DNA of 16,110 bases, taken from the NCBI GenBank assembly GCA_009698045.1, contig WLRE01000018.1, positions 1 to 16,110 on the forward strand, in the 5' to 3' direction. The stretch comes from Actinomycetota bacterium (lineage in GTDB: Bacteria; Actinomycetota; Actinomycetes; Nanopelagicales; Nanopelagicaceae). Shown in pieces: positions 1 through 6,004 of this stretch. Both the position numbers and the translations under genes were made by a program. How positions within the stretch are numbered: the first letter of the stretch is position 1; each line of letters starts with the position of its first letter. The notes beneath the pieces are model-generated. The model worked only from the letters and a program-made list of their open reading frames with translations. It searched no databases and had not been told where the DNA came from.

Positions 1-187
1 CATCACTAGCGCCATCAGAACGTAAATTAATTACCAATTAATGTCGCCATCCTTCAAATCAATGATTTCTAGAGGAAATTTAATCCGCGAATGCCGACTT
101 AAGTGAGCCTGCCATAATTCGTGCAATTAAGGGAACATCTGTGACAGTTGTCGCCAGCTTTTCCTCGATTAAGTGGGAAAATTGACC
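1..187. other. Intergenic region left of the two-component genes
   Basis: No convincing gene lies here. A CATAAT hexamer at 113-118 could be a -10 element for the rightward two-component genes, but no good -35 sits 16-18 bp upstream. On the minus strand an ATG at position 15 opens a five-codon frame that runs off the left edge, with a TAATTT hexamer 8 nt upstream. This could be the start of a leaderless divergent gene, but too little is visible to call it. Confidence 0.3.
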
Positions 188-853
188 ATGCGGCCTACTC
201 GATTGATCTACATCGAAAACGATCCTGCTTTACGAAATATCTTGGGCGAAATGTTGGGTGGAAGCCCTGCTTTGGAATTACTTGGGAAATTTGGTCGCGC
301 TGAAGAAGTACTTGATCGTGCGCTAGCCACAAAAGCGGATGTTGCACTTATCGATTTTGCTCTCGATCAAGATGGATTAAATGGGATCGAACTTGGAATT
401 GCTCTCCGAAACTTAAACGAATACATATCTATTGTTATTTACTCACAATTTTCAGTTAGACCGATGGTTAACCGCGTTCCTAAGAATATGCGCAGCGGAT
501 GGTCATTCTTCGACAAGTCCGCAACTATGGGCATTGATGATTATGTAAGAATTTTGAAAGAAACTTCATCTGGCAAAGGCAACTGGGAAGAGATACTAAT
601 TGAGGACGAGCACACACAGGAGAACGAGTCATCTATCTTCTTTTCGCTCACTCCGCGCCAACGAACCATCATGACTCTTAGCTCACAAGGAAAGAGCCCT
701 AAAGATATTGCGGCGCAATTAGAACTCTCCTATTCATATGTGCGAAAAGAACTTTCCCGTTCGTATGCAGTCTTAGTGCCAGACTCGGATGAAACCTCGG
801 ATTTAAAAACAGCTGCGGTTCTTAAATACATGGAACTAATGAGAATGTCATAA
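188..853 (+). CDS. NarL/LuxR-family response regulator
   Basis: A DNA-binding response regulator of 221 aa, expected to be phosphorylated by the kinase encoded next to it. The N-terminal receiver domain (about residues 3-125) has an acidic pocket in the YIEND stretch, a likely phospho-acceptor Asp56 (ALID), a Ser86 switch residue and the conserved Lys110 (FFDKS). A LuxR-type helix-turn-helix follows at about 153-197 (LTPRQRTIM, then SPKDIAAQLELS). I chose ATG 188 over the in-frame GTG at 173 because GGGAAA at 175-180 sits 7 nt upstream of 188 as a plausible ribosome-binding site, and the receiver fold begins at once. The stop overlaps the kinase start as TAATG, so the two are probably translationally coupled. 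Target genes cannot be read from the sequence. Confidence 0.88.
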   Translation: MRPTRLIYIENDPALRNILGEMLGGSPALELLGKFGRAEEVLDRALATKADVALIDFALDQDGLNGIELGIALRNLNEYISIVIYSQFSVRPMVNRVPKNMRSGWSFFDKSATMGIDDYVRILKETSSGKGNWEEILIEDEHTQENESSIFFSLTPRQRTIMTLSSQGKSPKDIAAQLELSYSYVRKELSRSYAVLVPDSDETSDLKTAAVLKYMELMRMS

Positions 854-1959
854 TGCATCAACGTCTCAAGAAGTTTGTAAGGCTGATTGGCCCGTATCCT
901 TATAACCCATACTTAATTTTCCTCTTTTTCTTCGCTCTATTTTTTTCCAGATTTGTTACCCTCATCGCTTATCTTCCCGCTGGCCACGAGCGTTGGCGAG
1001 CCGGTGGAATCATTATTCTAGTTTCAGCAATTCCAAGCGGTATTTACGCATTAGGGGCTTTGCTGCTCAATAGATATCGATTCTGGAGCTCAAATAGCAC
1101 AGTGCTATATGTTCTCGAAGTCGCTACCTTTCAATACATAAACTTTCTTATACTCCCCCAAATTAATAACTTCCTCCAGAAACAAATCGGCCATTCCAAC
1201 CAGACGCTAGTCACATTGAATGTCAATGTATTTGGAAGTTCGCTCGTGCTGGGATTAATTGCGATAGCCCTAATGCACCAAGCTGAGCGCAAGATCACTG
1301 ATCGCCTGGCTAACGCCAACCAATTAGTCGATGAATTACGGCTTGATCGCCAGCAATTGGTCGAAGCAGACGAAAAGCTACGCGAACAAACCTCACGTTT
1401 CTTGCATGATCGCGTGCAATCAGATCTGATGGTTATTGGCATGAAGTTAAGGTCTATCGCGGGCAAATCATCGCCGGATGTCAATGAAGTAATTGAGGCA
1501 GCGATACATCGTCTTGAAAGTACAAGAGCCTCCGATCTCCGAAATCTAGTAGAAGTTCTTGCGCCAAATTTTGAAGTAGGCGGTCTCTCAGGCGCGCTTA
1601 GCGTCTTGGTGGAGCAATACCGAACAAGTATGGAAATTATTTTAGAAATCGATACCGTCTCTGAAACGTTACCGACGGATTCTTTACTCGGAATATTTCG
1701 AATTATTGAGCAGTCGCTCTTGAATTCTCTTGTTCATGGGCCGGCAAATCGTGTCGCAATAAGTGTTAAAACAGATGCCGCGGGCAAAACTGAACTAATC
1801 ATTTCTGACGATGGGCCAGGAGTTACAAAAGACCAAATTGTTTCAGGTGTCGGTACGGCAATAATTAGTTCTTGGGTTGAAATTTTGGATGGAAGAAAAG
1901 CAATAAATACATCACCAGATCATGGCTACCTACTGATGGTTGAATTCCCTATTTTTTAG
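853..1959 (+). CDS. Membrane sensor histidine kinase (HisKA_3 type)
   Basis: A 368-aa sensor kinase, the likely partner of the upstream response regulator. The N-terminal half is hydrophobic, with about four membrane segments (roughly residues 19-41, 50-72, 82-104 and 125-143) and only short loops. It therefore probably senses something in or near the membrane rather than through a large outer domain. A charged, probably coiled-coil linker (about 145-180) leads to a dimerisation/phospho-acceptor helix with His185 in FLHDRVQSDL, the HD-type motif of the NarX/DesK class. The ATPase domain follows, with an N-box around Asn291 (QSLLNSLVHG), a G1 box at SDDGPGV (318-324) and a glycine-containing stretch at GVGTA (332-336). 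The start overlaps the regulator stop (TAATG). The last 11 bases overlap the convergent membrane-protein gene. Confidence 0.88.
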   Translation: MHQRLKKFVRLIGPYPYNPYLIFLFFFALFFSRFVTLIAYLPAGHERWRAGGIIILVSAIPSGIYALGALLLNRYRFWSSNSTVLYVLEVATFQYINFLILPQINNFLQKQIGHSNQTLVTLNVNVFGSSLVLGLIAIALMHQAERKITDRLANANQLVDELRLDRQQLVEADEKLREQTSRFLHDRVQSDLMVIGMKLRSIAGKSSPDVNEVIEAAIHRLESTRASDLRNLVEVLAPNFEVGGLSGALSVLVEQYRTSMEIILEIDTVSETLPTDSLLGIFRIIEQSLLNSLVHGPANRVAISVKTDAAGKTELIISDDGPGVTKDQIVSGVGTAIISSWVEILDGRKAINTSPDHGYLLMVEFPIF

Positions 1960-2389
1960 CTAGCGAAGCAATAAAGAGAGCGAGCAGCAAATAGAGAGCT
2001 GCCGAATTGAAAGTTTCGCCTGGTGGAGTTCCAACTGTAGTTAAGTGTTGAATTTGTCCAGAAACAAACCGCAGTACAGGATCCATGGCGAGGGATAATA
2101 AAATTAATGGAGTTAGACCTGGGTAACGGAAGAACAGAACAACTAGAAGAAGTGCGAGGAGGAGTTGTATCGCTCCCCATTGATGAAACATCGCAATGAT
2201 GTTTTCACCTCCTTCTACCGAAGTATCAACGCCAGCAATACTGTGCGCGCCACCATCGGAAGCGAAGAGATGTATGCAGCTACGGACTACCACCAACACG
2301 ATGAAAAGGGCTGTAACTAGGCGAATGCCCCGCAAACCTTCAAATTTCGCTGGATCTCTAGGAAATACTCTCTTAATATCAAGTTTCAT
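1949..2389 (-). CDS. Small multi-spanning membrane protein of unknown function
   Basis: A 146-aa protein I do not recognise. After a basic, proline-containing N-terminus (about 20 residues) come hydrophobic stretches at about 22-42, 70-87, 90-108 and 127-143. The loop between the first two is acidic and glycine-rich. Two start codons are in frame: GTG at 2395 and ATG at 2389. ATG 2389 is preferred because an AGGAG ribosome-binding site lies 5 nt upstream of it, whereas the GTG would overlap that site. The AGGAG follows directly on, and shares bases with, the TAG stop of the upstream DUF2993 gene, so the two are probably translated together. Its end overlaps the convergent histidine kinase gene by 11 bp. 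A link to the cell envelope is only an inference from the partner. Confidence 0.75.
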   Translation of the reverse strand: MKLDIKRVFPRDPAKFEGLRGIRLVTALFIVLVVVRSCIHLFASDGGAHSIAGVDTSVEGGENIIAMFHQWGAIQLLLALLLVVLFFRYPGLTPLILLSLAMDPVLRFVSGQIQHLTTVGTPPGETFNSAALYLLLALFIASLAKK

Positions 2390-2397
2390 TTTCACTC

Positions 2398-3075
2398 CTA
2401 AAACGAAGAACCTAGGTTGCCAAGTTGAATGTTATTGCCCCGAAGATTTACGGCGAGCCCTTTTGGGCTAAGCGAAACTGACTTGATTTTCAAACCCTTA
2501 GGGACGTTTAAGGTTCGCAAACTCTTATTTTTCACCTGAGATTGGATATCGGCCGGTAATGAAGAGGCAGGAATTTCATTACCAAAAATGGTTAGGCTTT
2601 GGAGTTCAAAATAGAGATTATTGCTTGAGTATTTAGGGATAAGCAGCGCTTGCCCTAGGCCACCCATGCCCGCAGGGACTTGCAGAGCATTGCCTACAAT
2701 CCGAGCACCCTCAAAATCAGTGGAACTAATTATTGTCGATGCAGGAATAGTTGCGGTCACATCTAATGAGCCAATTAGAGTTGGTTTAGATTTGCTGATA
2801 TTGGTGAGAGCAATTACAACTGTTGGTTTTACGTTGCTCTCTTTTAAGGCAAACTTTTCAATCTTGATATCCGCAGATCTAATTTTGTGTGAGGTTAAAT
2901 TACTTGGTAAATCACTCAGCGGAACTGACGCGCTGATACCGGTGGATTTAGGTAATTCAGCTTGGACTTGTGAGGTAATTTTTGAAGTGATCAATTTATC
3001 TGCAGTAAGTGCGCCGCCTGCAAAAAGCGCCGCCGCCACCCCAATGACTATTGGAAGCACAAAATTCTTTTTCAT
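2398..3075 (-). CDS. DUF2993 / LmeA-like exported lipid-binding protein
   Basis: A 225-aa protein with an N-terminal hydrophobic segment (about residues 5-24) that could be a signal peptide or a membrane anchor. The rest looks like the DUF2993 (LmeA) family: the ADKLITSKI start of the mature part, alternating beta-strand-like segments describing inner and outer faces, and the C-terminal SVSLSPKGLAVNLRG pattern. Family members such as mycobacterial LmeA bind phospholipids in the periplasm and affect mannan elongation of lipomannan; whether this one does so is unknown. A GAGGAA ribosome-binding site precedes the ATG by 5-6 nt. A CATAAT hexamer at 3124-3129 (minus strand) may be its -10 box. It is followed directly by the small membrane protein gene. 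Confidence 0.72.
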   Translation of the reverse strand: MKKNFVLPIVIGVAAALFAGGALTADKLITSKITSQVQAELPKSTGISASVPLSDLPSNLTSHKIRSADIKIEKFALKESNVKPTVVIALTNISKSKPTLIGSLDVTATIPASTIISSTDFEGARIVGNALQVPAGMGGLGQALLIPKYSSNNLYFELQSLTIFGNEIPASSLPADIQSQVKNKSLRTLNVPKGLKIKSVSLSPKGLAVNLRGNNIQLGNLGSSF

Positions 3076-3175
3076 TAAATTCCTCTTTCCCAGCTCGAGC
3101 GCTCAACCTAATTGAGTCGCAGGATTATGGGTGAGGAAGTAGCAATTTTCATAGAAAAGAGAACAAGTGTGAATC

Positions 3176-3267
3176 TGGCGGAGACGAAGAGATTTGAACT
3201 CTTGAAGGGTTTTACCCCTTACCTCGTTAGCAGTGAGGCGCACTCGACCGGGCTATGCGACGTCTCC
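3176..3267 (-). tRNA. tRNA-Ser (anticodon GCU)
   Basis: A complete class II tRNA with encoded CCA. The acceptor stem pairs GGAGACG (3267-3261) with CGTCTCC (3186-3180), followed by discriminator G3179 and CCA at 3178-3176. The D-stem is GCAT/GTGC. The anticodon loop is CTGCTAA with anticodon GCT, decoding AGC/AGU serine codons. A long variable arm (AAGGG, loop, CCCTT) is typical of tRNA-Ser. The T-arm is AAGAG-TTCAAAT-CTCTT. One oddity: the anticodon stem CCTCA/CGAGG has an A-C mismatch at the pair next to the loop (31-39). Confidence 0.95.
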
Positions 3268-3318
3268 AAGTGGTGAGTGGAGTTTACAAGGTTTCTGAGG
3301 CTTGAGGAAACAGCGAGA

Positions 3319-3462
3319 TTACTTGGGTACCCACGCTGAAAGGTCAGCATCGCACTTACAGCGCTGATCTTCAGGAAAGCCTTCTAGTGCTTCTTCAATA
3401 TGCTGACCGCACCCTGACCAAGTGGCCTTGCCACACTTATCGCATCGAACTGCACTGCACAT
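3319..3462 (-). CDS. 47-aa cysteine-rich putative zinc-ribbon protein (copy 2)
   Basis: A short gene found by reading the minus strand. The protein begins MCSAVRCDKCGKATWSGCG and has Cys2, Cys7, Cys10, Cys18, His21, Cys35 and Cys37. The CxxC (7-10) plus CxxH (18-21) spacing suggests one bound zinc ion. A helix-like stretch follows (IEEALEGFPEDQ). It is a paralogue of the gene immediately upstream, sharing the pattern VxCxKCGKxTWxGCGQHIExAL...RC. An AGGAG site at 3468-3472, overlapping the upstream stop codon, lies 5 nt before the ATG. It is the last gene of the persulfide operon. I recall similar short proteins as unannotated 'hypothetical' entries in bacteria, but know no demonstrated function. 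The coding call rests on the ribosome-binding site, the paralogy and the conserved Cys/His pattern. Confidence 0.85.
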   Translation of the reverse strand: MCSAVRCDKCGKATWSGCGQHIEEALEGFPEDQRCKCDADLSAWVPK

Positions 3463-3471
3463 TTTTTCTCC

Positions 3472-3639
3472 TTACTTCTTTCCGAATAGGCGGGAAAATA
3501 GACCAGGTTCTTTTGGATCGTTCTGGTGACCCTGACAGCGATTAGCTTTTGAAATCCCGGCGAGAGCCTGCTCGATATGTTGCCCACATCCAGCCCACGT
3601 AGGTTTTCCGCACTTACGACATTTTACTTGTCTGCACAT
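3472..3639 (-). CDS. 55-aa cysteine-rich putative zinc-ribbon protein (copy 1)
   Basis: A 55-aa protein that begins MCRQVKCRKCGKPTWAGCG and shares its first 35 residues closely with the next gene. Cys2, Cys7, Cys10, Cys18, His21 and Cys35 are conserved between the two, again giving CxxC...CxxH. After Cys35 the copies diverge. This one has a basic tail ending in FSRLFGKK, where the other has a second cysteine (CKC) and an acidic stretch. The ATG lies 4 nt after the stop of the reductase/rhodanese gene. An AAGGAA ribosome-binding site overlaps the end of that gene, so it is almost certainly cotranscribed. Its stop codon overlaps the ribosome-binding site of copy 2. Function is unknown; the context suggests a role linked to sulfur or metal handling. 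A longer frame in another register over this region is a shadow. Confidence 0.85.
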   Translation of the reverse strand: MCRQVKCRKCGKPTWAGCGQHIEQALAGISKANRCQGHQNDPKEPGLFSRLFGKK

Positions 3640-3643
3640 TTCT

Positions 3644-5287
3644 TTATTCCTTTACCTTAGTTGAGTTAAATGCAGGTGAGTTCTTCCAGGTGCGATACCC
3701 GCCATCAAGATTGACGGCTTCGTATCCCAATTTGCGTAACAGTGTTGTGGCAACGTGCCCACGCTGGCCAACTTGGCAAGTCACAATCACTTTTCCGGTA
3801 GGTACATCTGCGATTTTTTCGCGCATTTCATCCACCGATATATTGATAGCACCAGGGATGGTTCCATTGGCGAACTCACCTGCGCTTCGCACGTCAACAA
3901 TTGACCAACCATCTTTGTGCATTTGCTCAACAGCGCTCCATTGAACGCTTTGAGTTAAACCTGAAATCAAGTTCTCGGCTACGTAACCCAACATATTAAC
4001 CGGATCCTTTGCTGATCCATATGGTGGTGCATAAGCTAATTCAAGATCTGCTAATTCCGGAGCAGTGATTCCGCCACGCATTGCTGTGGCGATTACGTCG
4101 ATGCGCTTATCAACACCGTCAGTACCAACACCTTGTGCTCCGAAAATCTTTCCGGAATTGGGATCAACAAGAAGCTTCAAAGACATTTGCTTTGAATCTG
4201 GGTAGTAACCAGCATGGGAATTTGGGTGCGTATGAATCGCTAAATACTTAATGTCCGCAGCCTTGAGGCGTTTCTCGTTCCAACCAGTAGTTGCAACAGC
4301 CAAATCAAAGACTTTAACGATTGCAGTTGTTTGAGCCGGAACAACACGGACTGGCAATCCGCAGATGTGATCTGCAACAGTGCGGCCGTGACGGTTAGCT
4401 AGGTTTGCTAGCGGAACTAAGGTAGAAGCGCCATCAAGGGCATCCTTCTTTTCTGCTGCGTCACCAATTGCATAAATATCTAGATCGCTCGTCTGATTGA
4501 AATCATTTACCGCGACAGCGCCTCGAGAAGTGATATCTAATCCGGCCGCTTTCGCTAGACCGATTTCAGGTTTCACCCCGATTGAAAGAATGATGAGATC
4601 GGCAGGAAGTACTGAGCCATCTGAAAGTGTCACGGAGCTCTCGGAAATACTGGCTACTCCGCTACCGAGTCTCAAATCGATACCGTGCTTAGTAATTTCC
4701 TCTGCAACAAAAGTAGCCATCTCTGGATCTAGTGGAGCAAGGACCTGTGGGGCTGCTTCGATAACAACGGTAGGAATTTTCTTGTGGACCAGATTTTCTG
4801 CGATTTCTACACCGATAAAACCACCGCCGATGACGACCGCGTTCTTAGGCTTTGTCGCAACAGCGCCAGCAATACGTTCCACATCTTCAATATTGCGAAG
4901 GGTGAGCGCACGCTCGACACCAGGAATCGGTGGAACGACAGGATTTGCTCCGGGGCTCAATATCAGTTTGTCGTATGACATTTCTGAGGTTTCACTAGAG
5001 TGAAGATTCTTGAGCGTCAGCGTATGAGCTGCCGCGTTGATAGCAAGAACTTCAGTCGATACGCGTACATCTAAGCGGAAACGCTTGTGCAGAGATTCAG
5101 GGGTTTGCAGAAGGAGATCGGATTCATTCTCAATAACTCCACCAACATAGTAAGGAAGCCCGCAGTTAGCGTATGAAACGTGACCGCTCTTTTCAAAGAC
5201 GATAATTTCGGCTTCGGGATCAAGGCGACGAAGTCGGGTAGCAGCGGACATTCCGCCAGCTACTCCACCAATGATTACTACTCTCAT
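3644..5287 (-). CDS. CoA-disulfide reductase / persulfide reductase fused to rhodanese
   Basis: A 547-aa FAD- and NAD(P)H-dependent disulfide reductase of the CoADR/NADH-oxidase class with a C-terminal rhodanese domain. Seen: an FAD-binding GGVAGG motif at 7-12; a single redox Cys42 in SYANCGLPY, typical of CoA-disulfide reductases; a second Rossmann motif GGGFIG for NAD(P)H; an FAD-contacting AIGDAAE stretch; and a rhodanese domain from about 450, with Cys504 in the loop CQVGQR. Fusions of this type (CoADR-RHD, Npsr) reduce CoA- or protein-bound persulfides and polysulfide, which fits the neighbours. An in-frame ATG 33 bp further upstream exists, but 5287 is chosen: it begins directly at the Rossmann strand MRVVIIGG and overlaps the rhodanese lipoprotein stop as ATGA. 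The probable substrate class is inferred; the exact substrate is unknown. Confidence 0.88.
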   Translation of the reverse strand: MRVVIIGGVAGGMSAATRLRRLDPEAEIIVFEKSGHVSYANCGLPYYVGGVIENESDLLLQTPESLHKRFRLDVRVSTEVLAINAAAHTLTLKNLHSSETSEMSYDKLILSPGANPVVPPIPGVERALTLRNIEDVERIAGAVATKPKNAVVIGGGFIGVEIAENLVHKKIPTVVIEAAPQVLAPLDPEMATFVAEEITKHGIDLRLGSGVASISESSVTLSDGSVLPADLIILSIGVKPEIGLAKAAGLDITSRGAVAVNDFNQTSDLDIYAIGDAAEKKDALDGASTLVPLANLANRHGRTVADHICGLPVRVVPAQTTAIVKVFDLAVATTGWNEKRLKAADIKYLAIHTHPNSHAGYYPDSKQMSLKLLVDPNSGKIFGAQGVGTDGVDKRIDVIATAMRGGITAPELADLELAYAPPYGSAKDPVNMLGYVAENLISGLTQSVQWSAVEQMHKDGWSIVDVRSAGEFANGTIPGAINISVDEMREKIADVPTGKVIVTCQVGQRGHVATTLLRKLGYEAVNLDGGYRTWKNSPAFNSTKVKE

Positions 5288-5673
5288 GACGTTATTACCG
5301 GATGGCCGGTCGCCATCCAATCAGAGATTCCACCCTCTAGATTTACTAGCGATTCAAAGCCATCCTTCTTCATCGCATCTACGGCTATAAGAGAGCGGCG
5401 ACCACTGTGGCAGTAGACAGCGTAGGTTTTCGTCTTATCTAACTTTGCTACGTCACTCTCGAAATTCGCGGCCTCTACATCGATATGAAGGGCGCTTGCT
5501 AGGTGGCCTGCGACGAACTCGTCGGTGCGGCGGACATCAAGGACAACGACTGAAGGTTCTGAAATCTTCTTGGAAAATTCTGCTGAGTTCATATTGGTCA
5601 CGGTTCCTCCTGAGGATCCACATGCGCTGAGTCCGAAGACGCTGATAAGTAGTACTGCAATTAGTTTCTTCAT
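5284..5673 (-). CDS. Rhodanese-domain lipoprotein
   Basis: A 129-aa protein with a lipoprotein signal peptide: MKK, a hydrophobic core, then the lipobox LSAC with Cys18 as the predicted lipidated residue. A single rhodanese domain follows (about 28-127). It shows VVLDVRRTDEFVAGHL, the active-site loop CHSGRR with Cys88, and the C-terminal NLEGGISDW motif. It should accept and transfer sulfane sulfur on the outer face of the membrane. It starts 2 nt after the CstR-like gene stop and ends in an ATGA overlap with the reductase/rhodanese gene. It may work as the extracytoplasmic partner of the cytoplasmic persulfide reductase. The donor and acceptor cannot be told from the sequence. Confidence 0.88.
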   Translation of the reverse strand: MKKLIAVLLISVFGLSACGSSGGTVTNMNSAEFSKKISEPSVVVLDVRRTDEFVAGHLASALHIDVEAANFESDVAKLDKTKTYAVYCHSGRRSLIAVDAMKKDGFESLVNLEGGISDWMATGHPVITS

Positions 5674-5675
5674 TA

Positions 5676-5966
5676 TTAGGCCAAACTCAAGAAGAGTTTT
5701 TGAAGTTTCTCTGTGACGGCTTGTGAATTCTTCTTATCCTCAACAATGCATTCTTTGAGGCTCGCGGCAATGAGTGTGAAAGCGGCGGTATGAACAGCCT
5801 TGCTGACGGCCGACATCTGAATCACAATCTCGTCGCAATTTCGGCCCTCTTCAAGCATTCTCGATATTGCTCCGAGCTGACCTTGTGCGCGATTTACACG
5901 CTTAATAATGGCATCGACCTGCTCGTGATCTGACAGAACATGGCTTGGTTCATTCTTAGTGGGCAT
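5676..5966 (-). CDS. cstR: CsoR-family repressor, CstR-like persulfide sensor
   Basis: A 96-aa all-helical repressor of the CsoR/RcnR/FrmR family, recognised by IIKRVNRAQGQLGAISRMLEEG and the spacing of its two cysteines. Cys44 and Cys73 are 29 residues apart, as in copper-sensing CsoR and persulfide-sensing CstR. The copper-binding histidine four residues before the second Cys in CsoR is replaced by Ser69. Losing the His while keeping both Cys is characteristic of CstR, which forms di- to tetrasulfide crosslinks. The gene leads an operon of rhodaneses and a persulfide reductase, supporting sulfur rather than copper sensing. It probably represses its own operon through the palindrome directly upstream. 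There is no room for a ribosome-binding site, so translation is probably leaderless from ATG 5966. Confidence 0.82.
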   Translation of the reverse strand: MPTKNEPSHVLSDHEQVDAIIKRVNRAQGQLGAISRMLEEGRNCDEIVIQMSAVSKAVHTAAFTLIAASLKECIVEDKKNSQAVTEKLQKLFLSLA

Positions 5967-5972
5967 ATTCGA

Positions 5973-6001
5973 ACTATACCCCTAGGGGTATACAAGCGCA
6001 A
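5973..6001 (-). promoter_or_regulatory. Promoter of the persulfide operon (leaderless)
   Basis: Read on the minus strand: -35 TTGCGC (6001-5996), a spacer of exactly 17 bp, and -10 TATAGT (5978-5973). Six bases then lead to the ATG, which puts the expected transcription start at or within a base or two of the A of the start codon. The spacer and -10 contain the CstR operator palindrome. The promoter fits entirely in the 38 bp between this gene and the stop of the lactate dehydrogenase gene. Confidence 0.75.
5975..5992. promoter_or_regulatory. Perfect 18-bp palindrome, likely CstR operator
   Basis: TATACCCCTAGGGGTATA is a perfect inverted repeat. It has the A/T-flanked C-run/G-run layout known for CsoR-family operators. 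It lies 8 bp upstream of the CstR-like start codon and overlaps the -10 hexamer, so a bound repressor would block RNA polymerase directly. Confidence 0.88.
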
Positions 6002-6004
6002 CTG

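Noticed and set aside
1..15. Possible start of a leftward gene (ATG at 15, minus strand, with TAATTT upstream)
   Set aside because: Only five codons are inside the window and no ribosome-binding site is present, so it cannot be distinguished from chance.
3093..3105. Overlapping short palindromes (GCTCGAGC, GAGCGCTC) upstream of the DUF2993 gene
   Set aside because: Too short to separate from chance and not matching a known operator type.
3288..3312. GTTTC/GAAAC inverted repeat after the persulfide operon as a possible terminator
   Set aside because: The stem is only 5 bp with an 11-nt loop and there is no T-run, so it is not a convincing intrinsic terminator.
3384..3587. A 67-codon open frame on the minus strand over the small Cys-rich genes
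   Set aside because: It is in a different register from the two genes that have ribosome-binding sites and conserved Cys/His patterns, and its translation shows no family features.
4497..5003. Long plus-strand open frame (168 codons) opposite the reductase/rhodanese gene
   Set aside because: Shadow of the real minus-strand gene; composition is Ser/Thr/Pro-rich without any recognisable domain.
5676..5966. Copper-sensing CsoR
   Set aside because: The copper-ligand His is Ser69 here and the operon holds sulfur-transfer genes rather than a copper ATPase or chaperone.
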